The notes under the pieces: generated by a model
The model's database searches: none
Told to the model about the DNA's origin: nothing
Seen by the model: the letters and a program-made list of their open reading frames with translations, nothing else
Translations under genes and position numbers: made by a program
Shown here: positions 55,466 through 64,000 of the stretch, piece by piece
Position numbering within the stretch: position 1 is the stretch's first letter
Layout: each line of letters starts with the position of its first letter
From: an uncultured Eubacterium sp.
GTDB lineage: Bacteria; Bacillota; Clostridia; Peptostreptococcales; Anaerovoracaceae
Reading direction: 5' to 3'
Assembly: GCA_946555345.1 (NCBI GenBank)
Contig: CAMNSS010000005.1
Coordinates: 1 to 64,000 of the forward strand
DNA: 64,000 nucleotides

Positions 55466-55750
55466 ATGAAAATGAAAACAAACGAGATGAACCAAGCATT
55501 TTGCCAGAGCTGCGGTATGCCGATGGGCGATACGGACGAGCTGTATGGAACAAACGCCGATGGCAGCAAAAATGAGGAATATTGCAAATATTGTTTTGAA
55601 AACGGCGCGTTTACCTTTCAAGGAACAATGGAAGAAATGATCGAGATCTGCGTCCCCCACATGGCAAACGCCCATTCAGGGATGAGCGAAGAAACGGCGA
55701 GAAAAAATATGCTAGAATGGTTTCCAACATTAAAACGCTGGCAGAAATAG
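55466..55750 (+). CDS. Small zinc-ribbon protein (zf-ribbon_2 type)
   Basis: 94 residues. Two Cys pairs, CQSCGMPM and CKYCFENG, flank the conserved LYGTNADGSKNEEY, which defines the putative zinc-ribbon family. The C-terminal helix (MEEMIEICVPHM) is also typical. It is often encoded beside WYL/YafY regulators, as here; the role is unknown. GGAGG stands eight bases before ATG 55466; ATGs at 55451 and 55460 overlap the site. A terminator follows. Confidence 0.85.
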   Translation: MKMKTNEMNQAFCQSCGMPMGDTDELYGTNADGSKNEEYCKYCFENGAFTFQGTMEEMIEICVPHMANAHSGMSEETARKNMLEWFPTLKRWQK

Positions 55751-56254
55751 CTGCGCCGCCAGGCAGCAAAGAACAATGATGCGGCCGGGCAAACAGTGAA
55801 AGCTTATGCGAAGTTTTATGCAAGAACATATCATATAATGGATGGATAAGCGAAGCTTTCCAGAATGTGATCACATCTTATACGGATTATACGGACACAG
55901 AATATACGGCTTGCGGGACTTGCTATAGGAAGATCCGCAAGCCGTTTTGCTCTTGCATCACGCTATGGCATACATCATTGAAAACAGACAATATAAGGCT
56001 TACGTAACACCATCTTCAAATCATGCACAACGGTCCTGGAGAGCTTTCCCGGCTACGCTTTTCGCATTTCCCATATCACCTGCATCCCCCGCATCTTTTA
56101 TACAAACCTCCCCTTGCATTTTCCGCCGCTTACGCAGTTTTCCCGCCAAAAAATTTAAGCTCCTGCGCAAAGTTCACGTACTACTTTTCGCCTCTCCATC
56201 AAAACACCACAAAAGCATCAATAAAAAACCATGCTAAGCCATATTATATGGTAC
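55751..56254. other. Intergenic region ahead of the phosphorelay operon
   Basis: Apart from the terminator at 55906 it holds C-rich and A-rich non-coding sequence. No ORF with a ribosome site, repeat or RNA was recognised. Confidence 0.4.
55906..55948 (+). terminator. Rho-independent terminator of the yafY-zinc ribbon operon
   Basis: An 11-bp stem ACGGCTTGCGG (55906-55916) with CCGCAAGCCGT (55935-55945) and an 18-base loop is followed by TTTT. It is 155 bp after the last stop. Confidence 0.75.
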
Positions 56255-56309
56255 TTGATTTTACCATCAACCTATTTTAAAATAGGCTTCGCAGGGGATT
56301 TTAAAATCC
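56255..56309 (+). promoter_or_regulatory. Promoter of the phosphorelay operon with two perfect palindromes
   Basis: TTGATT (56255-56260) and TAAAAT (56278-56283) are 17 bp apart. CCTATTTTAAAATAGG (56271-56286) covers the -10, and GGATTTTAAAATCC (56296-56309) lies just downstream. Both share TTTTAAAA, with centres 24 bp apart. The layout suggests a repressor binding two sites on nearly the same DNA face. Confidence 0.55.
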
Positions 56310-56353
56310 TCGCATCATAAATCAATTAGAATATAAACAAGGAGGTCTGCTCT

Positions 56354-56716
56354 ATGAGAAAGCGCATTTTAGTAGTAGATGACGACATGATGAATTTAAA
56401 GAGGACAGAAATAGTCCTCAACAAGCAGTATGAGGTAACACTTGCCAAGTCGGGCAAAGAGGCGCTTGGTTTGCTGGAAAAGAAAAAAATCGACCTGGTT
56501 CTTTTGGACGTCGCAATGCCGGAGATGGACGGCATTGAAACTTTTAAACGCATGAAAGGTCGCTACGATAATATCCCAGTCATTTTCCTCACGGCATCAG
56601 GAGAAGTGGACGACGTGGTGAACGCCATTAAGCTGGGGGCTGTCAATTATCTGAAAAAACCTTTCGTTCCGCGTGATTTGCTGGATCGTGTTACAAAGGA
56701 GTTTGAAAAGCAATGA
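56354..56716 (+). CDS. Single-domain (CheY-like) response regulator
   Basis: 120 residues, receiver only. Acidic triad D9-D10-D11, phosphoacceptor Asp52 (LVLLDVAMPEMDG), T80 and K102 are all present. There is no output domain, so it acts as a phosphotransfer intermediate or by protein contact. AAGGAGG lies eight bases before the ATG. Its stop overlaps the start of the hybrid kinase gene by four bases. Confidence 0.93.
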   Translation: MRKRILVVDDDMMNLKRTEIVLNKQYEVTLAKSGKEALGLLEKKKIDLVLLDVAMPEMDGIETFKRMKGRYDNIPVIFLTASGEVDDVVNAIKLGAVNYLKKPFVPRDLLDRVTKEFEKQ

Positions 56717-59313
56717 AAGCCGAAATACAGACAAGCACTCATCTGATTATGGCGATTGCCGCCACGATATGCAGCATGATGCTTATTGTGATCATTCCGG
56801 CAATGTCTTGGGAACTGTGGATGATCCCGCTGGCCATCGCTGGCAATAGCATTATATGGTTTCTCCACATCGGAAGGCTTGGTTCAGCAACGCTTTACGA
56901 AAACCTGTGCGCCGCAGTGATGGTCATCGAATTTTTTTTCTTTAGCATTCACAGCACCAGCCTCTTTGACATCCCTCTCATCGCCTGCATCCTGCTTCTC
57001 GTCTTTTCCCTGCCGGACAGAAGGATGCTGCTTTATCTCACGGTCGCCGCATACGGGCTGTCGTTGCTCTATCACGGCCTGTTTCTCGATACTATTGCCT
57101 CCGGCATCGGAATCGAGCTCATGACGCACCTGATCCTTGGCGCAGCGGTAACCGCAGGCGTGCTTGGGATTTCAATATACCGCCTCAACAGGCGAAGGGA
57201 AGCATATAAAAAACAAAGCGGAGTCCGCACAGAGCTGGAACTAGCCAGCCGGCAAAATGCTGAATTTCTATCAAATGTATCCCACGAACTTCGCACGCCT
57301 ATCAACATGGTGCTGGGAATTAGCGAGGTTGCCCTGAATAAGGATATTACCCCTGAAATACGGGAAGATATGCATTCCATCCAGCTGGCAGGCAAGCGCC
57401 TGTCCAGTGAAATTAATAATATCCTCGATTATACAGAAAGCGTGGAAGGTACACTGACGGCGGTGAACGAAGAATACATGATCACATCCGTCATTAACGA
57501 TGTTATCACGACAGTCACCATGCAAAACAGCAAACCACAACTTGAACTGGTATTTGACATCGACCCTAAGATCCCACTAGTCTTAATCGGCGATGCGGAA
57601 AAAATTTCCCATATATTGAAAATCCTCCTCGATAACTCCATCAAATTTACGGAACAGGGAGGGGTCAACATTTGCGTTGGATTCCGAAAAGAAAAATATG
57701 GGATCAACCTGCTCATCGATGTCTACGATACCGGTATCGGCATGACACCTTCCCAGCTTGCCCAAATCCACGATGATTTTTACCAAGCGGATTCCGGCAG
57801 CGATCGGTTCGCCGGAGGATTAGGGCTTGGCATACCCATCGCACGCGCCCTGCTCCAAGCCATGGGTGGTTTTGCCCACTTTACAAGCGTCAAACAAGAG
57901 GGGTTGCAAATACATATTACCATTCCGCAGGGAGTGGCAAACAATACGCCGGGGATCGTCATCCCGCATGTGGAGCAGCTTTGCATCGCATGTTATTTCA
58001 AACCGGATCGCTACAATTCCGATGAAGTCAAGAAGTATTATGACAAGATGATTTTTCATTTGGTGAACGGTCTTGGCATCGAAGGATACCAGGTCCACAC
58101 CTTTGGAGAATTTCTCAAAATAAAGGAAAAGCATAACCTGTCCCATCTATTTATCGCACAAGCTGATTACATGGAAAACGCCGATTACTACGAGAATCTG
58201 GCGAAGAGCATCCGGGTCGTGGTAATCGCAGACAGGACATTATCTTTACACAAGGACAGCAAACTGCTCATAATCCGCAAGCCGCTCTTTATGCTTTCCG
58301 TTGTAAACCTGCTCAACGGCGAAATCCATCGAAATCATGCGGAAGAAGAACAAACCGTCGTCCACAAGCAATTTTCCTGTGTAGGCGTCCGCGTTCTGGC
58401 TGTCGATGATGAAGAGATGAATCTCGTGGTATCCAAAGGCATTTTGGGCAGCTACGGGATACAGGTGGATACCTGCCTCAGTGGAAAGGAGGCAATTGAA
58501 AAATGCCGCAACATGTCCTATGACCTTGTATTTCTGGATCATATGATGCCAGGGATGGACGGAATAGAAACCTTGCGGCGCATCCGCGAAATCGACAGCG
58601 GCATTTACAAGGAACTGCCGATCATCGCACTGACCGCAAATACGGTCAGCGGTGCGCGGGAAATGTTTAAAAGCGAAGGCTTTACGGAATTTGTGCCGAA
58701 ACCAATCGAACGCACGATTCTGGAGCGAGTGCTGCGCCGAGTGCTTCCAGAACACTGCATCCGTTACAGCGACCAATATGAAACATTCCTTGAACTTGAC
58801 AACGGCTCGCTAAGCAAAGCAGACCCGCCAGACAATACATCCGTAAGCCAAAGCGCCCAACAAGCGTCCACAGAGCCTGAAAGCGGTTCACTCCCAGCAG
58901 AAGAGACGGTGACAAATCCATCCACTCCTGCGCCAAATAGTCCATTGCCTTACGAAAAGCTTTCCGATATCGGTCTCAACGTAGAAACAGGGCTGGAATA
59001 TTGTTGCGGGGAAGATGGTTTTTACCGTGAAATGCTGCAAATGTTTTATGGACAGGGCAGCGAAAAGAAAAAAGAACTCACCGCCTTGTATGAGGCAGCA
59101 AACTGGGCAGATTATGCAGTCAAAGTCCATGCGCTAAAAAGCACGGCTCTGACCATCGGTGCAGAAGAACTTTCGACCCGCGCGAAAGCATTGGAACAAG
59201 CGGGAAAAAAAGAAGATGCAGTGTATATCAAAGAGAATCACTCGGCAATGTTGCATATGTACGAGGAACTCTGCGAGAATCTTTCCAGATTAGTGGGAGA
59301 GGAGGAATGTTAG
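56713..59313 (+). CDS. Hybrid sensor histidine kinase with receiver and HPt domains
   Basis: 866 residues. About five membrane helices (about 10-155) form the sensor. HisKA has His191 in NVSHELRTPIN, followed by HATPase_c (DNSIKF, DTGIGM, GGLGLGIPIA). After a stretch that looks like a degenerate receiver (about 415-545), an intact receiver has Asp609 in VFLDHMMPGMDG. A Ser/Pro/Thr-rich linker (about 700-745) leads to an HPt domain with His806 in VHALKSTAL. The order implies a complete internal phosphorelay. The output is not in the operon. Confidence 0.92.
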   Translation: MKAEIQTSTHLIMAIAATICSMMLIVIIPAMSWELWMIPLAIAGNSIIWFLHIGRLGSATLYENLCAAVMVIEFFFFSIHSTSLFDIPLIACILLLVFSLPDRRMLLYLTVAAYGLSLLYHGLFLDTIASGIGIELMTHLILGAAVTAGVLGISIYRLNRRREAYKKQSGVRTELELASRQNAEFLSNVSHELRTPINMVLGISEVALNKDITPEIREDMHSIQLAGKRLSSEINNILDYTESVEGTLTAVNEEYMITSVINDVITTVTMQNSKPQLELVFDIDPKIPLVLIGDAEKISHILKILLDNSIKFTEQGGVNICVGFRKEKYGINLLIDVYDTGIGMTPSQLAQIHDDFYQADSGSDRFAGGLGLGIPIARALLQAMGGFAHFTSVKQEGLQIHITIPQGVANNTPGIVIPHVEQLCIACYFKPDRYNSDEVKKYYDKMIFHLVNGLGIEGYQVHTFGEFLKIKEKHNLSHLFIAQADYMENADYYENLAKSIRVVVIADRTLSLHKDSKLLIIRKPLFMLSVVNLLNGEIHRNHAEEEQTVVHKQFSCVGVRVLAVDDEEMNLVVSKGILGSYGIQVDTCLSGKEAIEKCRNMSYDLVFLDHMMPGMDGIETLRRIREIDSGIYKELPIIALTANTVSGAREMFKSEGFTEFVPKPIERTILERVLRRVLPEHCIRYSDQYETFLELDNGSLSKADPPDNTSVSQSAQQASTEPESGSLPAEETVTNPSTPAPNSPLPYEKLSDIGLNVETGLEYCCGEDGFYREMLQMFYGQGSEKKKELTALYEAANWADYAVKVHALKSTALTIGAEELSTRAKALEQAGKKEDAVYIKENHSAMLHMYEELCENLSRLVGEEEC

Positions 59314-59314
59314 C

Positions 59315-62068
59315 GTGTACAAACTCGTGTACAAAAAATGGATCAAAACTATCTTCGATCACACAATCAGCCTGCGGGAACGTATGTTCCGCGTGGTTAC
59401 GGCGATTACCATGATTTCTTTGACCTTTATATTGCTCATGGGAGGACAGCTTTCCAATATCATTATCTTGGCGGGAAGCCTTCTCTTCATGTCCATTGTC
59501 GTAAAGTACAGCATCCAAAAACAGTCCATCAATACGGGAGCGACCCTGATTGTCATATGGTTGCTCATGATTTTTCCCGTTAGTTTTTTTACGCCGGGAG
59601 GAATTTACGGCGGCGCATCCGAGTGGTTCGTCATCTGTTTCATCTATATCAGCTTGACGCTGAAAGGAAGACGCATGCCTGTGTTTTTTCTGCTCTGTGC
59701 AGCGGAAACACTGCTCTGCTATTACATTTCCTTTCACTCCCCCGCCTACGTAGCACAAACCTCACCAGATTACTCCTATTTTGGGGCGGCCAACGCCGTC
59801 ATTCTGGCAGGCGTGCTGACCAGCATACTGCTCCTATTCCAAAACCATCTTTATGAAGAAGAATACAAGCTGTCTGAAAAGCAAAAGAAGGAAATCGAGG
59901 AGCTGAACCAAGCGGAGAACAACTTTTTCTCCAGCATGAGCCATGAAATCCGCACGCCGATCAATACCATCATCGGACTAAACGAAATGACCTTGCGTGA
60001 AGATGTTCCCAGCGAGATCGAAGAAAACGCCCGCAATATCCAAGCCGCCAGCAAGATACTCCTTTCCCTCATCAACGATATCCTCGATCTTTCCAAGATC
60101 AAATCCGGCAAGATGGAAATCGTAAATGCTTCTTACGAAACCGGCGAGCTTTTTTCGGAAATCGTAAACATGATCTGGATCAAAGCGAAAGAAAAAGGGC
60201 TAGACTTCCGGCTTCGCATCGATCCCTCCATTCCCAGCATGCTCTGCAGCGATGAAGTACGCATCAAACAAATTTTAATCAACCTGCTGAACAATGCGGT
60301 AAAATACACGAGCAAAGGCTCCGTCACTTTGTCCGTCCGCTGCGAACGCCTGACTCTCAACAGGGTACGCGTCTGCTATTCTGTAGAAGACACGGGACTA
60401 GGAATAAAAAAGGAGAATATGCCTTATCTGTTCAACGCATTTAAGCGAGTAGACGAAAAAAAGAACCGCCACATTGAGGGAACCGGCCTGGGGCTTAATA
60501 TCGTCCGCCAGCTAGTCGAGCTGATGGACGGAAAAATCAGCGTCAACAGCGTTTACACGAAAGGCTCCACTTTCCTCGTCGAGCTGGAACAGGATATTGT
60601 CAATGATACGGAGCTGGGAACTTTTACGCTGGCTTCCCGCACCAAAATACATGAAAGAAAACAATATAAGCAAAGCTTCGAAGCGCCCGATGCACATCTT
60701 TTAATCGTGGATGATAATGAGATGAACTTGCTGGTTGCCCGCAAGCTCCTTTCGGATACAAAAATCCAGATCGATACAGCCCCAAGCGGCGCAGAATGCT
60801 TAAAAATGACACAAAACCAACATTACGACGGAATTTTAATGGATCACCTGATGCCGGAAATGGATGGCATCAAATGTTTCCATGCGTTGCAAACCCAGCC
60901 TGGAGGGCTTTGCCAGGACGTTCCAGTCATTGCGCTGACGGCCAATGCCGGAAGCGACAACCAGCAACTCTACCGAAAAGAAGGATTCAGCGGTTACTTG
61001 GCAAAACCAGTCAGCGGCACATTGCTGGAAGCAGCCGTGTTACGCATCCTGCCAAAAGAGCTTGTGACACTGACGGAAGAATCCGAATTATCTGAGATCG
61101 GGAAAGATATCCTGCTCTTTGAACAAACGAAAAAAATGTCCATCATGGTCACAACGGACAGCGTATGCGACCTGCCTCAGTCTTTAAAAGACGAGTTTGG
61201 CATTTCTGTATGCCCTTACTATGTCTGCACGGATCAAGGGCGTTTCCTGGATGAAAATGAACTATGGCCTGACGAACTGCTGGCGCATATCATGCAAGGG
61301 AACGATGGATTTTCCCAGCCTCCTGACGTGGAGGATTATGAAAGGTTTTTTGCTGAAAAATTGACTGACGCGCAAAACGTAATCCACATCACGATGGCAA
61401 AACACGTCAGCGATGGCTATGAACATGCCGTGGAAGCAGCGAAATCCTTCGAAAACGTTACTGTCATCGATTCCGGGCATCTTTCCAGCAGCATGGGGCT
61501 GGCGGCGCTGTATGCCGCCTCCATGGCGGAAAACCATGCGACAAAGGATGAAATCGTCGAAACCATAAACAAGCTGTCGCACCAAATTTCCTCCGCCTTT
61601 ATCGTAGACAGCACCCAAATGCTGTGCCAGGCGGGGAAAATACCAAAATATGTTAAAACGCTCTGCGATACATTGCTGCTGCATCCGATCATCGTACTGC
61701 GGAAGAGTAAAATGACAGTTGGCAGCATGGCGGTTGGCAACTTTACCCGCATGGCAAAACATTACGTCCGCAGGATATTCGCTAATGCGGCAAACATCGA
61801 CCGGCGCATCCTGTTTATTACCTATGCGGGAATGGACGACCAAAAGCTCCGCTACATCCAAAGCCTGGTTAACCAGTACTGCCCATTTGAAAGGGTATAC
61901 CTGCAAAAAGCATCTTCTGCTATTTCCAGCAACTGCGGACCGGGATCCTTCGGCCTGCTGTTTATGAAAAAAAACGATGCGGTGATTTCTTTTGCGCAAA
62001 TGGCACATTCGCAGACCGCACAAACAGCACAAGCGACACAAACAACAGCGCAAAACGAACCAAGCTGA
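59315..62068 (+). CDS. Membrane histidine kinase-receiver-DegV fusion protein
   Basis: 917 residues. About six membrane helices (about 22-185), a short coiled coil, HisKA with His210 in SMSHEIRTPIN, HATPase_c (NNAVKY, DTGLGI, GTGLGLNIV) and a receiver with Asp510 (ILMDHLMPEMDG) come first. From residue 608 the chain is a DegV/FakB domain of about 285 residues: TTDSVCDLP, SQPPDVEDYERFF, VIDSGHLSSSMGL and GPGSFGLLF. DegV proteins bind fatty acids, usually as partners of fatty-acid kinase. The usual LSGTY loop reads VSDGY here and GGRI reads AGKI, so ligand contacts may differ. The tail SQTAQTAQATQTTAQ is repetitive. GTG start with GGAGG nine bases upstream, one base after the previous stop. Confidence 0.92.
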   Translation: MYKLVYKKWIKTIFDHTISLRERMFRVVTAITMISLTFILLMGGQLSNIIILAGSLLFMSIVVKYSIQKQSINTGATLIVIWLLMIFPVSFFTPGGIYGGASEWFVICFIYISLTLKGRRMPVFFLLCAAETLLCYYISFHSPAYVAQTSPDYSYFGAANAVILAGVLTSILLLFQNHLYEEEYKLSEKQKKEIEELNQAENNFFSSMSHEIRTPINTIIGLNEMTLREDVPSEIEENARNIQAASKILLSLINDILDLSKIKSGKMEIVNASYETGELFSEIVNMIWIKAKEKGLDFRLRIDPSIPSMLCSDEVRIKQILINLLNNAVKYTSKGSVTLSVRCERLTLNRVRVCYSVEDTGLGIKKENMPYLFNAFKRVDEKKNRHIEGTGLGLNIVRQLVELMDGKISVNSVYTKGSTFLVELEQDIVNDTELGTFTLASRTKIHERKQYKQSFEAPDAHLLIVDDNEMNLLVARKLLSDTKIQIDTAPSGAECLKMTQNQHYDGILMDHLMPEMDGIKCFHALQTQPGGLCQDVPVIALTANAGSDNQQLYRKEGFSGYLAKPVSGTLLEAAVLRILPKELVTLTEESELSEIGKDILLFEQTKKMSIMVTTDSVCDLPQSLKDEFGISVCPYYVCTDQGRFLDENELWPDELLAHIMQGNDGFSQPPDVEDYERFFAEKLTDAQNVIHITMAKHVSDGYEHAVEAAKSFENVTVIDSGHLSSSMGLAALYAASMAENHATKDEIVETINKLSHQISSAFIVDSTQMLCQAGKIPKYVKTLCDTLLLHPIIVLRKSKMTVGSMAVGNFTRMAKHYVRRIFANAANIDRRILFITYAGMDDQKLRYIQSLVNQYCPFERVYLQKASSAISSNCGPGSFGLLFMKKNDAVISFAQMAHSQTAQTAQATQTTAQNEPS

Positions 62069-62098
62069 TCTCTTCTGATTCTTTGTTGGCAAACTAAA

Positions 62099-62206
62099 AG
62101 GGCTGCTGCTTACGGAAAACGAACCGCAGGATATGGAAAAACGAATGAAATACATGATTCCATTCTCCTGCGTACGTTATCCGAAATGCGAAGCAGCCCT
62201 CTTTTT
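62099..62206 (+). terminator. Terminator with long branched hairpin after the DegV-fusion gene
   Basis: AGGGCTGCT (62099-62107) pairs with AGCAGCCCT (62192-62200), then CTTTTT. An inner stem CGCAGGA/TCCTGCG (about 62126-62132 with 62165-62171) supports a folded arm. Bases 62207-62383 hold nothing recognised. Confidence 0.6.
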
Positions 62207-62383
62207 ATGAAACAACAACCTTCCTTCGCCAAACATGGAAGCTTCTCCATGCAATGGCAATATGGTATTTCCCCTATTCAGCAAAGGAAGGCTTTTATCG
62301 TTCCAAGCCTTCCCCTCCTGCAAATTGCTACACATTCCGTCCCCATGCGAACCGGCCTGTTTTGTATCTGCCTTACGTCCGTC

Positions 62384-63343
62384 TCACGATAAAACCTCCG
62401 CCAGCTCGTAAATATCACGTCCAAAATCCCGCTTGATCTGCAAAGCATCCGCCAAATCATACGCCACGATTTCACTGCCGCAGATTCCGATTGCCTTGCT
62501 GCTTTCATCGTTATACAAAAGCTGCACAGCCTTCGTCGCCATCAAGCTCGCTAAAAACCGGTCCCTGCCGCTCGGCGTTCCGCCTCTTTGGATATGCGCC
62601 GGAACGACTGCGCGGGCTTCCCGCCCCGTCCGTTCCTCGACGATCTTCGCCAGCTCTTCCGCACCCATTTCAACACCTTCCGCCTTGACGATAATGCTAT
62701 GCAGCTTTCCTGATTGTTGCCCCCTTAAAACCTTTCGGCAAACGAGATTGATATCCAACGGCACTTCCGGCACTAAAATTACATCAGCGCCGCCGCCAAG
62801 CCCAGCATGAAGCGCAATATCCCCACAGCGGCGCCCCATCACCTCCACGATGGTCGTCCGCTCATGGGCAGAAGCTGTGTCCCTGATATTTGAAACGAGC
62901 GACAATACCGTATTGACAGCCGTGTCAAAGCCGATGGTATAGTCCGTATAACCCAGGTCATTATCGATCGTTCCCGGAACGCCCATCACCTTGATGCCCT
63001 TTTTCGCAAGCGCAAGCCCGCCCCGGAAAGATCCGTCGCCGCCGATGACCACGAGGCCTTCTATACCAAAAGTGTCCAGCATCATTGCGGCATGCGCCTC
63101 GCCTTCCTTCGTGTTAAAGCGTTCGCTTCTGGCCGTCCTTAAAATCGTCCCGCCCCGTTGCAGGATATCGCCAACGGATTTCCATTCCATCTTTTTAATA
63201 TCGCCGTCCATCAAACCTTCATAACCGCGCTCAATCCCGTAGACATCCATCCCCAGGGAAAGCCCTTTCCTCACTGCTGCCCGCACAGCCGCATTCATGC
63301 CGGGCGCGTCCCCGCCGCTTGTCAGTACGCCTATTTTTTTCAT
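62384..63343 (-). CDS. pfkA: ATP-dependent 6-phosphofructokinase
   Basis: About 319 residues. GGDGS at 101-105 with Gly104 marks the ATP (not pyrophosphate) type. GTIDNDLGYTDYTIGFDTAVN holds catalytic Asp127 and Asp129, and MGRRCGDIA binds fructose-6-phosphate. It catalyses the committed step of glycolysis. ATG at 63343 fits the family N-terminus. It follows dnaE by 17 bp, the common dnaE-pfkA order in Firmicutes. Confidence 0.96.
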   Translation of the reverse strand: MKKIGVLTSGGDAPGMNAAVRAAVRKGLSLGMDVYGIERGYEGLMDGDIKKMEWKSVGDILQRGGTILRTARSERFNTKEGEAHAAMMLDTFGIEGLVVIGGDGSFRGGLALAKKGIKVMGVPGTIDNDLGYTDYTIGFDTAVNTVLSLVSNIRDTASAHERTTIVEVMGRRCGDIALHAGLGGGADVILVPEVPLDINLVCRKVLRGQQSGKLHSIIVKAEGVEMGAEELAKIVEERTGREARAVVPAHIQRGGTPSGRDRFLASLMATKAVQLLYNDESSKAIGICGSEIVAYDLADALQIKRDFGRDIYELAEVLS

Positions 63344-63360
63344 AATCCTACGCCACCTCA

Positions 63361-64000
63361 CTATCCTTTATAATTTTCTTCACCTACTATATTAACGATT
63401 TTATGCCGGAATCCGGCGTCCGGATTCACCCAAAGATCAGAATCCGTGCGGAAGGATTTGCCGCCTGTCATGTAAATGATCACCTGGCAATCCCCCTTGT
63501 GCTGCTGCATAATGCGCTTGATGCTTTCCAAAATCGCTTGCGCATTCCCTTCGGGCAGCTTGATCTTCACGATTCCCGCAGGCTCCTTGCGCTCATGCAG
63601 CGCCCCGATCTCCTTTAACGATACGATCTTGTCCGCCAAAAGCTTCGGCATCTCCTCTTCCTTGAAGTTGATCGTCCCAGCGATGGACACGACTTTATCC
63701 TCTTCTACCAGGTTGCTGAACCGTTCGTATATGTTTGGAAATACCACTACCTCCGCCGTACCCATCAAATCCTCCAGCCCCACGAAAGCCATCATCTTAT
63801 TATTCTTCGTGATCAGCGTTTTCTTCGACGTTATTATGCCCGCCATCACTGCGCTCATACCATCCCGCACGAAGCTGTGGGTTTCGCCCCGCTGTTCACT
63901 TTCCAGCACGTCAGCCAAATCCTGCGAAGTCACCGTAACGTGTGCGGCGATCTGTTCCTCATATTCACGCAGCGGATGGTCGGTGATGTAAACGCCCAGC
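63361..64000 (-). CDS. dnaE: DNA polymerase III alpha subunit (DnaE), C-terminal part, cut by the window edge
   Basis: The last 213 codons are visible. They begin within LGVYITDHPLREYEEQI, the conserved join to the OB-fold domain, and continue with the OB fold (VMAGIITSKKTLITKNNKMMAFVGLEDLMGTAEVVVFPNIY) and a C-terminal domain. It is the replicative polymerase of the DnaE type. The gene is complete at its 3' end and continues past 64000. Confidence 0.95.
   Translation of the reverse strand, partial: LGVYITDHPLREYEEQIAAHVTVTSQDLADVLESEQRGETHSFVRDGMSAVMAGIITSKKTLITKNNKMMAFVGLEDLMGTAEVVVFPNIYERFSNLVEEDKVVSIAGTINFKEEEMPKLLADKIVSLKEIGALHERKEPAGIVKIKLPEGNAQAILESIKRIMQQHKGDCQVIIYMTGGKSFRTDSDLWVNPDAGFRHKIVNIVGEENYKG

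Overview
The window looks like a chromosomal piece of a strictly anaerobic, spore-forming Clostridia-class Firmicute of middling G+C. The evidence is a pyruvate:ferredoxin oxidoreductase operon with NfnAB, the sporulation-associated genes ylmC, yqfC and yqfD, a T-box leader, a pyruvate phosphate dikinase gene, a single-chain glycyl-tRNA synthetase, and the Firmicute order yqfC-yqfD-phoH-ybeY-cdd-era-recO. A lineage near the Anaerovoracaceae/Family XIII clostridia is possible but is only a guess.

Layout. 1-6 kb: start of a Rossmann-type protein, a CDF cation transporter, a membrane LuxR regulator and a MoxR/VWA pair. 6.2-13.3 kb: a redox operon (polyferredoxin, PFOR, NfnA, NfnB) that should carry electrons from pyruvate through ferredoxin to NAD(P)H. 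13.8-19.9 kb: a CPA2 antiporter, a PhoB/PhoR-like two-component pair and a Na/phosphate symporter with a three-repeat Pho box. 20.2-22.1 kb: a stand-alone trpB under a tryptophan T-box. 22.2-25.8 kb: a sortase-anchored surface protein and a TadZ-like protein. 27-31 kb: tepA, ylmC, mtnA and an amino-acid permease. 31.6-37.5 kb: a lipoprotein, decaying genes (AraC-type, M28 peptidase, SF1 helicase), a DUF4317 gene and an XRE regulator. 37.7-47.8 kb: ppdK, glyQS, DUF4342, recO, era, cdd, ybeY, phoH, yqfD and yqfC, all leftward. 47.8-51.7 kb: two flavoproteins and two small membrane proteins. 52.7-55.8 kb: dinB, a WYL regulator and a zinc-ribbon protein. 56.3-62.1 kb: a three-gene phosphorelay ending in a histidine kinase fused to a DegV domain. 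62.4-64 kb: pfkA and the C-terminal part of dnaE.

Most genes are ordinary housekeeping genes, but three things stand out. First, the phosphorelay contains a kinase-receiver-DegV fusion, which suggests direct coupling of fatty-acid binding to signalling. Second, the polyferredoxin ahead of PFOR is an internally duplicated, apparently soluble RnfB-like protein. Third, the region is full of small repeats: five copies of a 40-bp inverted repeat with a fixed 19-bp spacer, two copies of a MITE-like 250-280 bp element, three copies of a promoter-proximal element, and many unrelated degenerate tandem repeats. The tandem repeats sit just after stop codons, or expand loops inside conserved enzymes such as MtnA.

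No tRNA, rRNA, CRISPR array, phage, transposase or replication origin was recognised. All calls come from reading the sequence without database searches.
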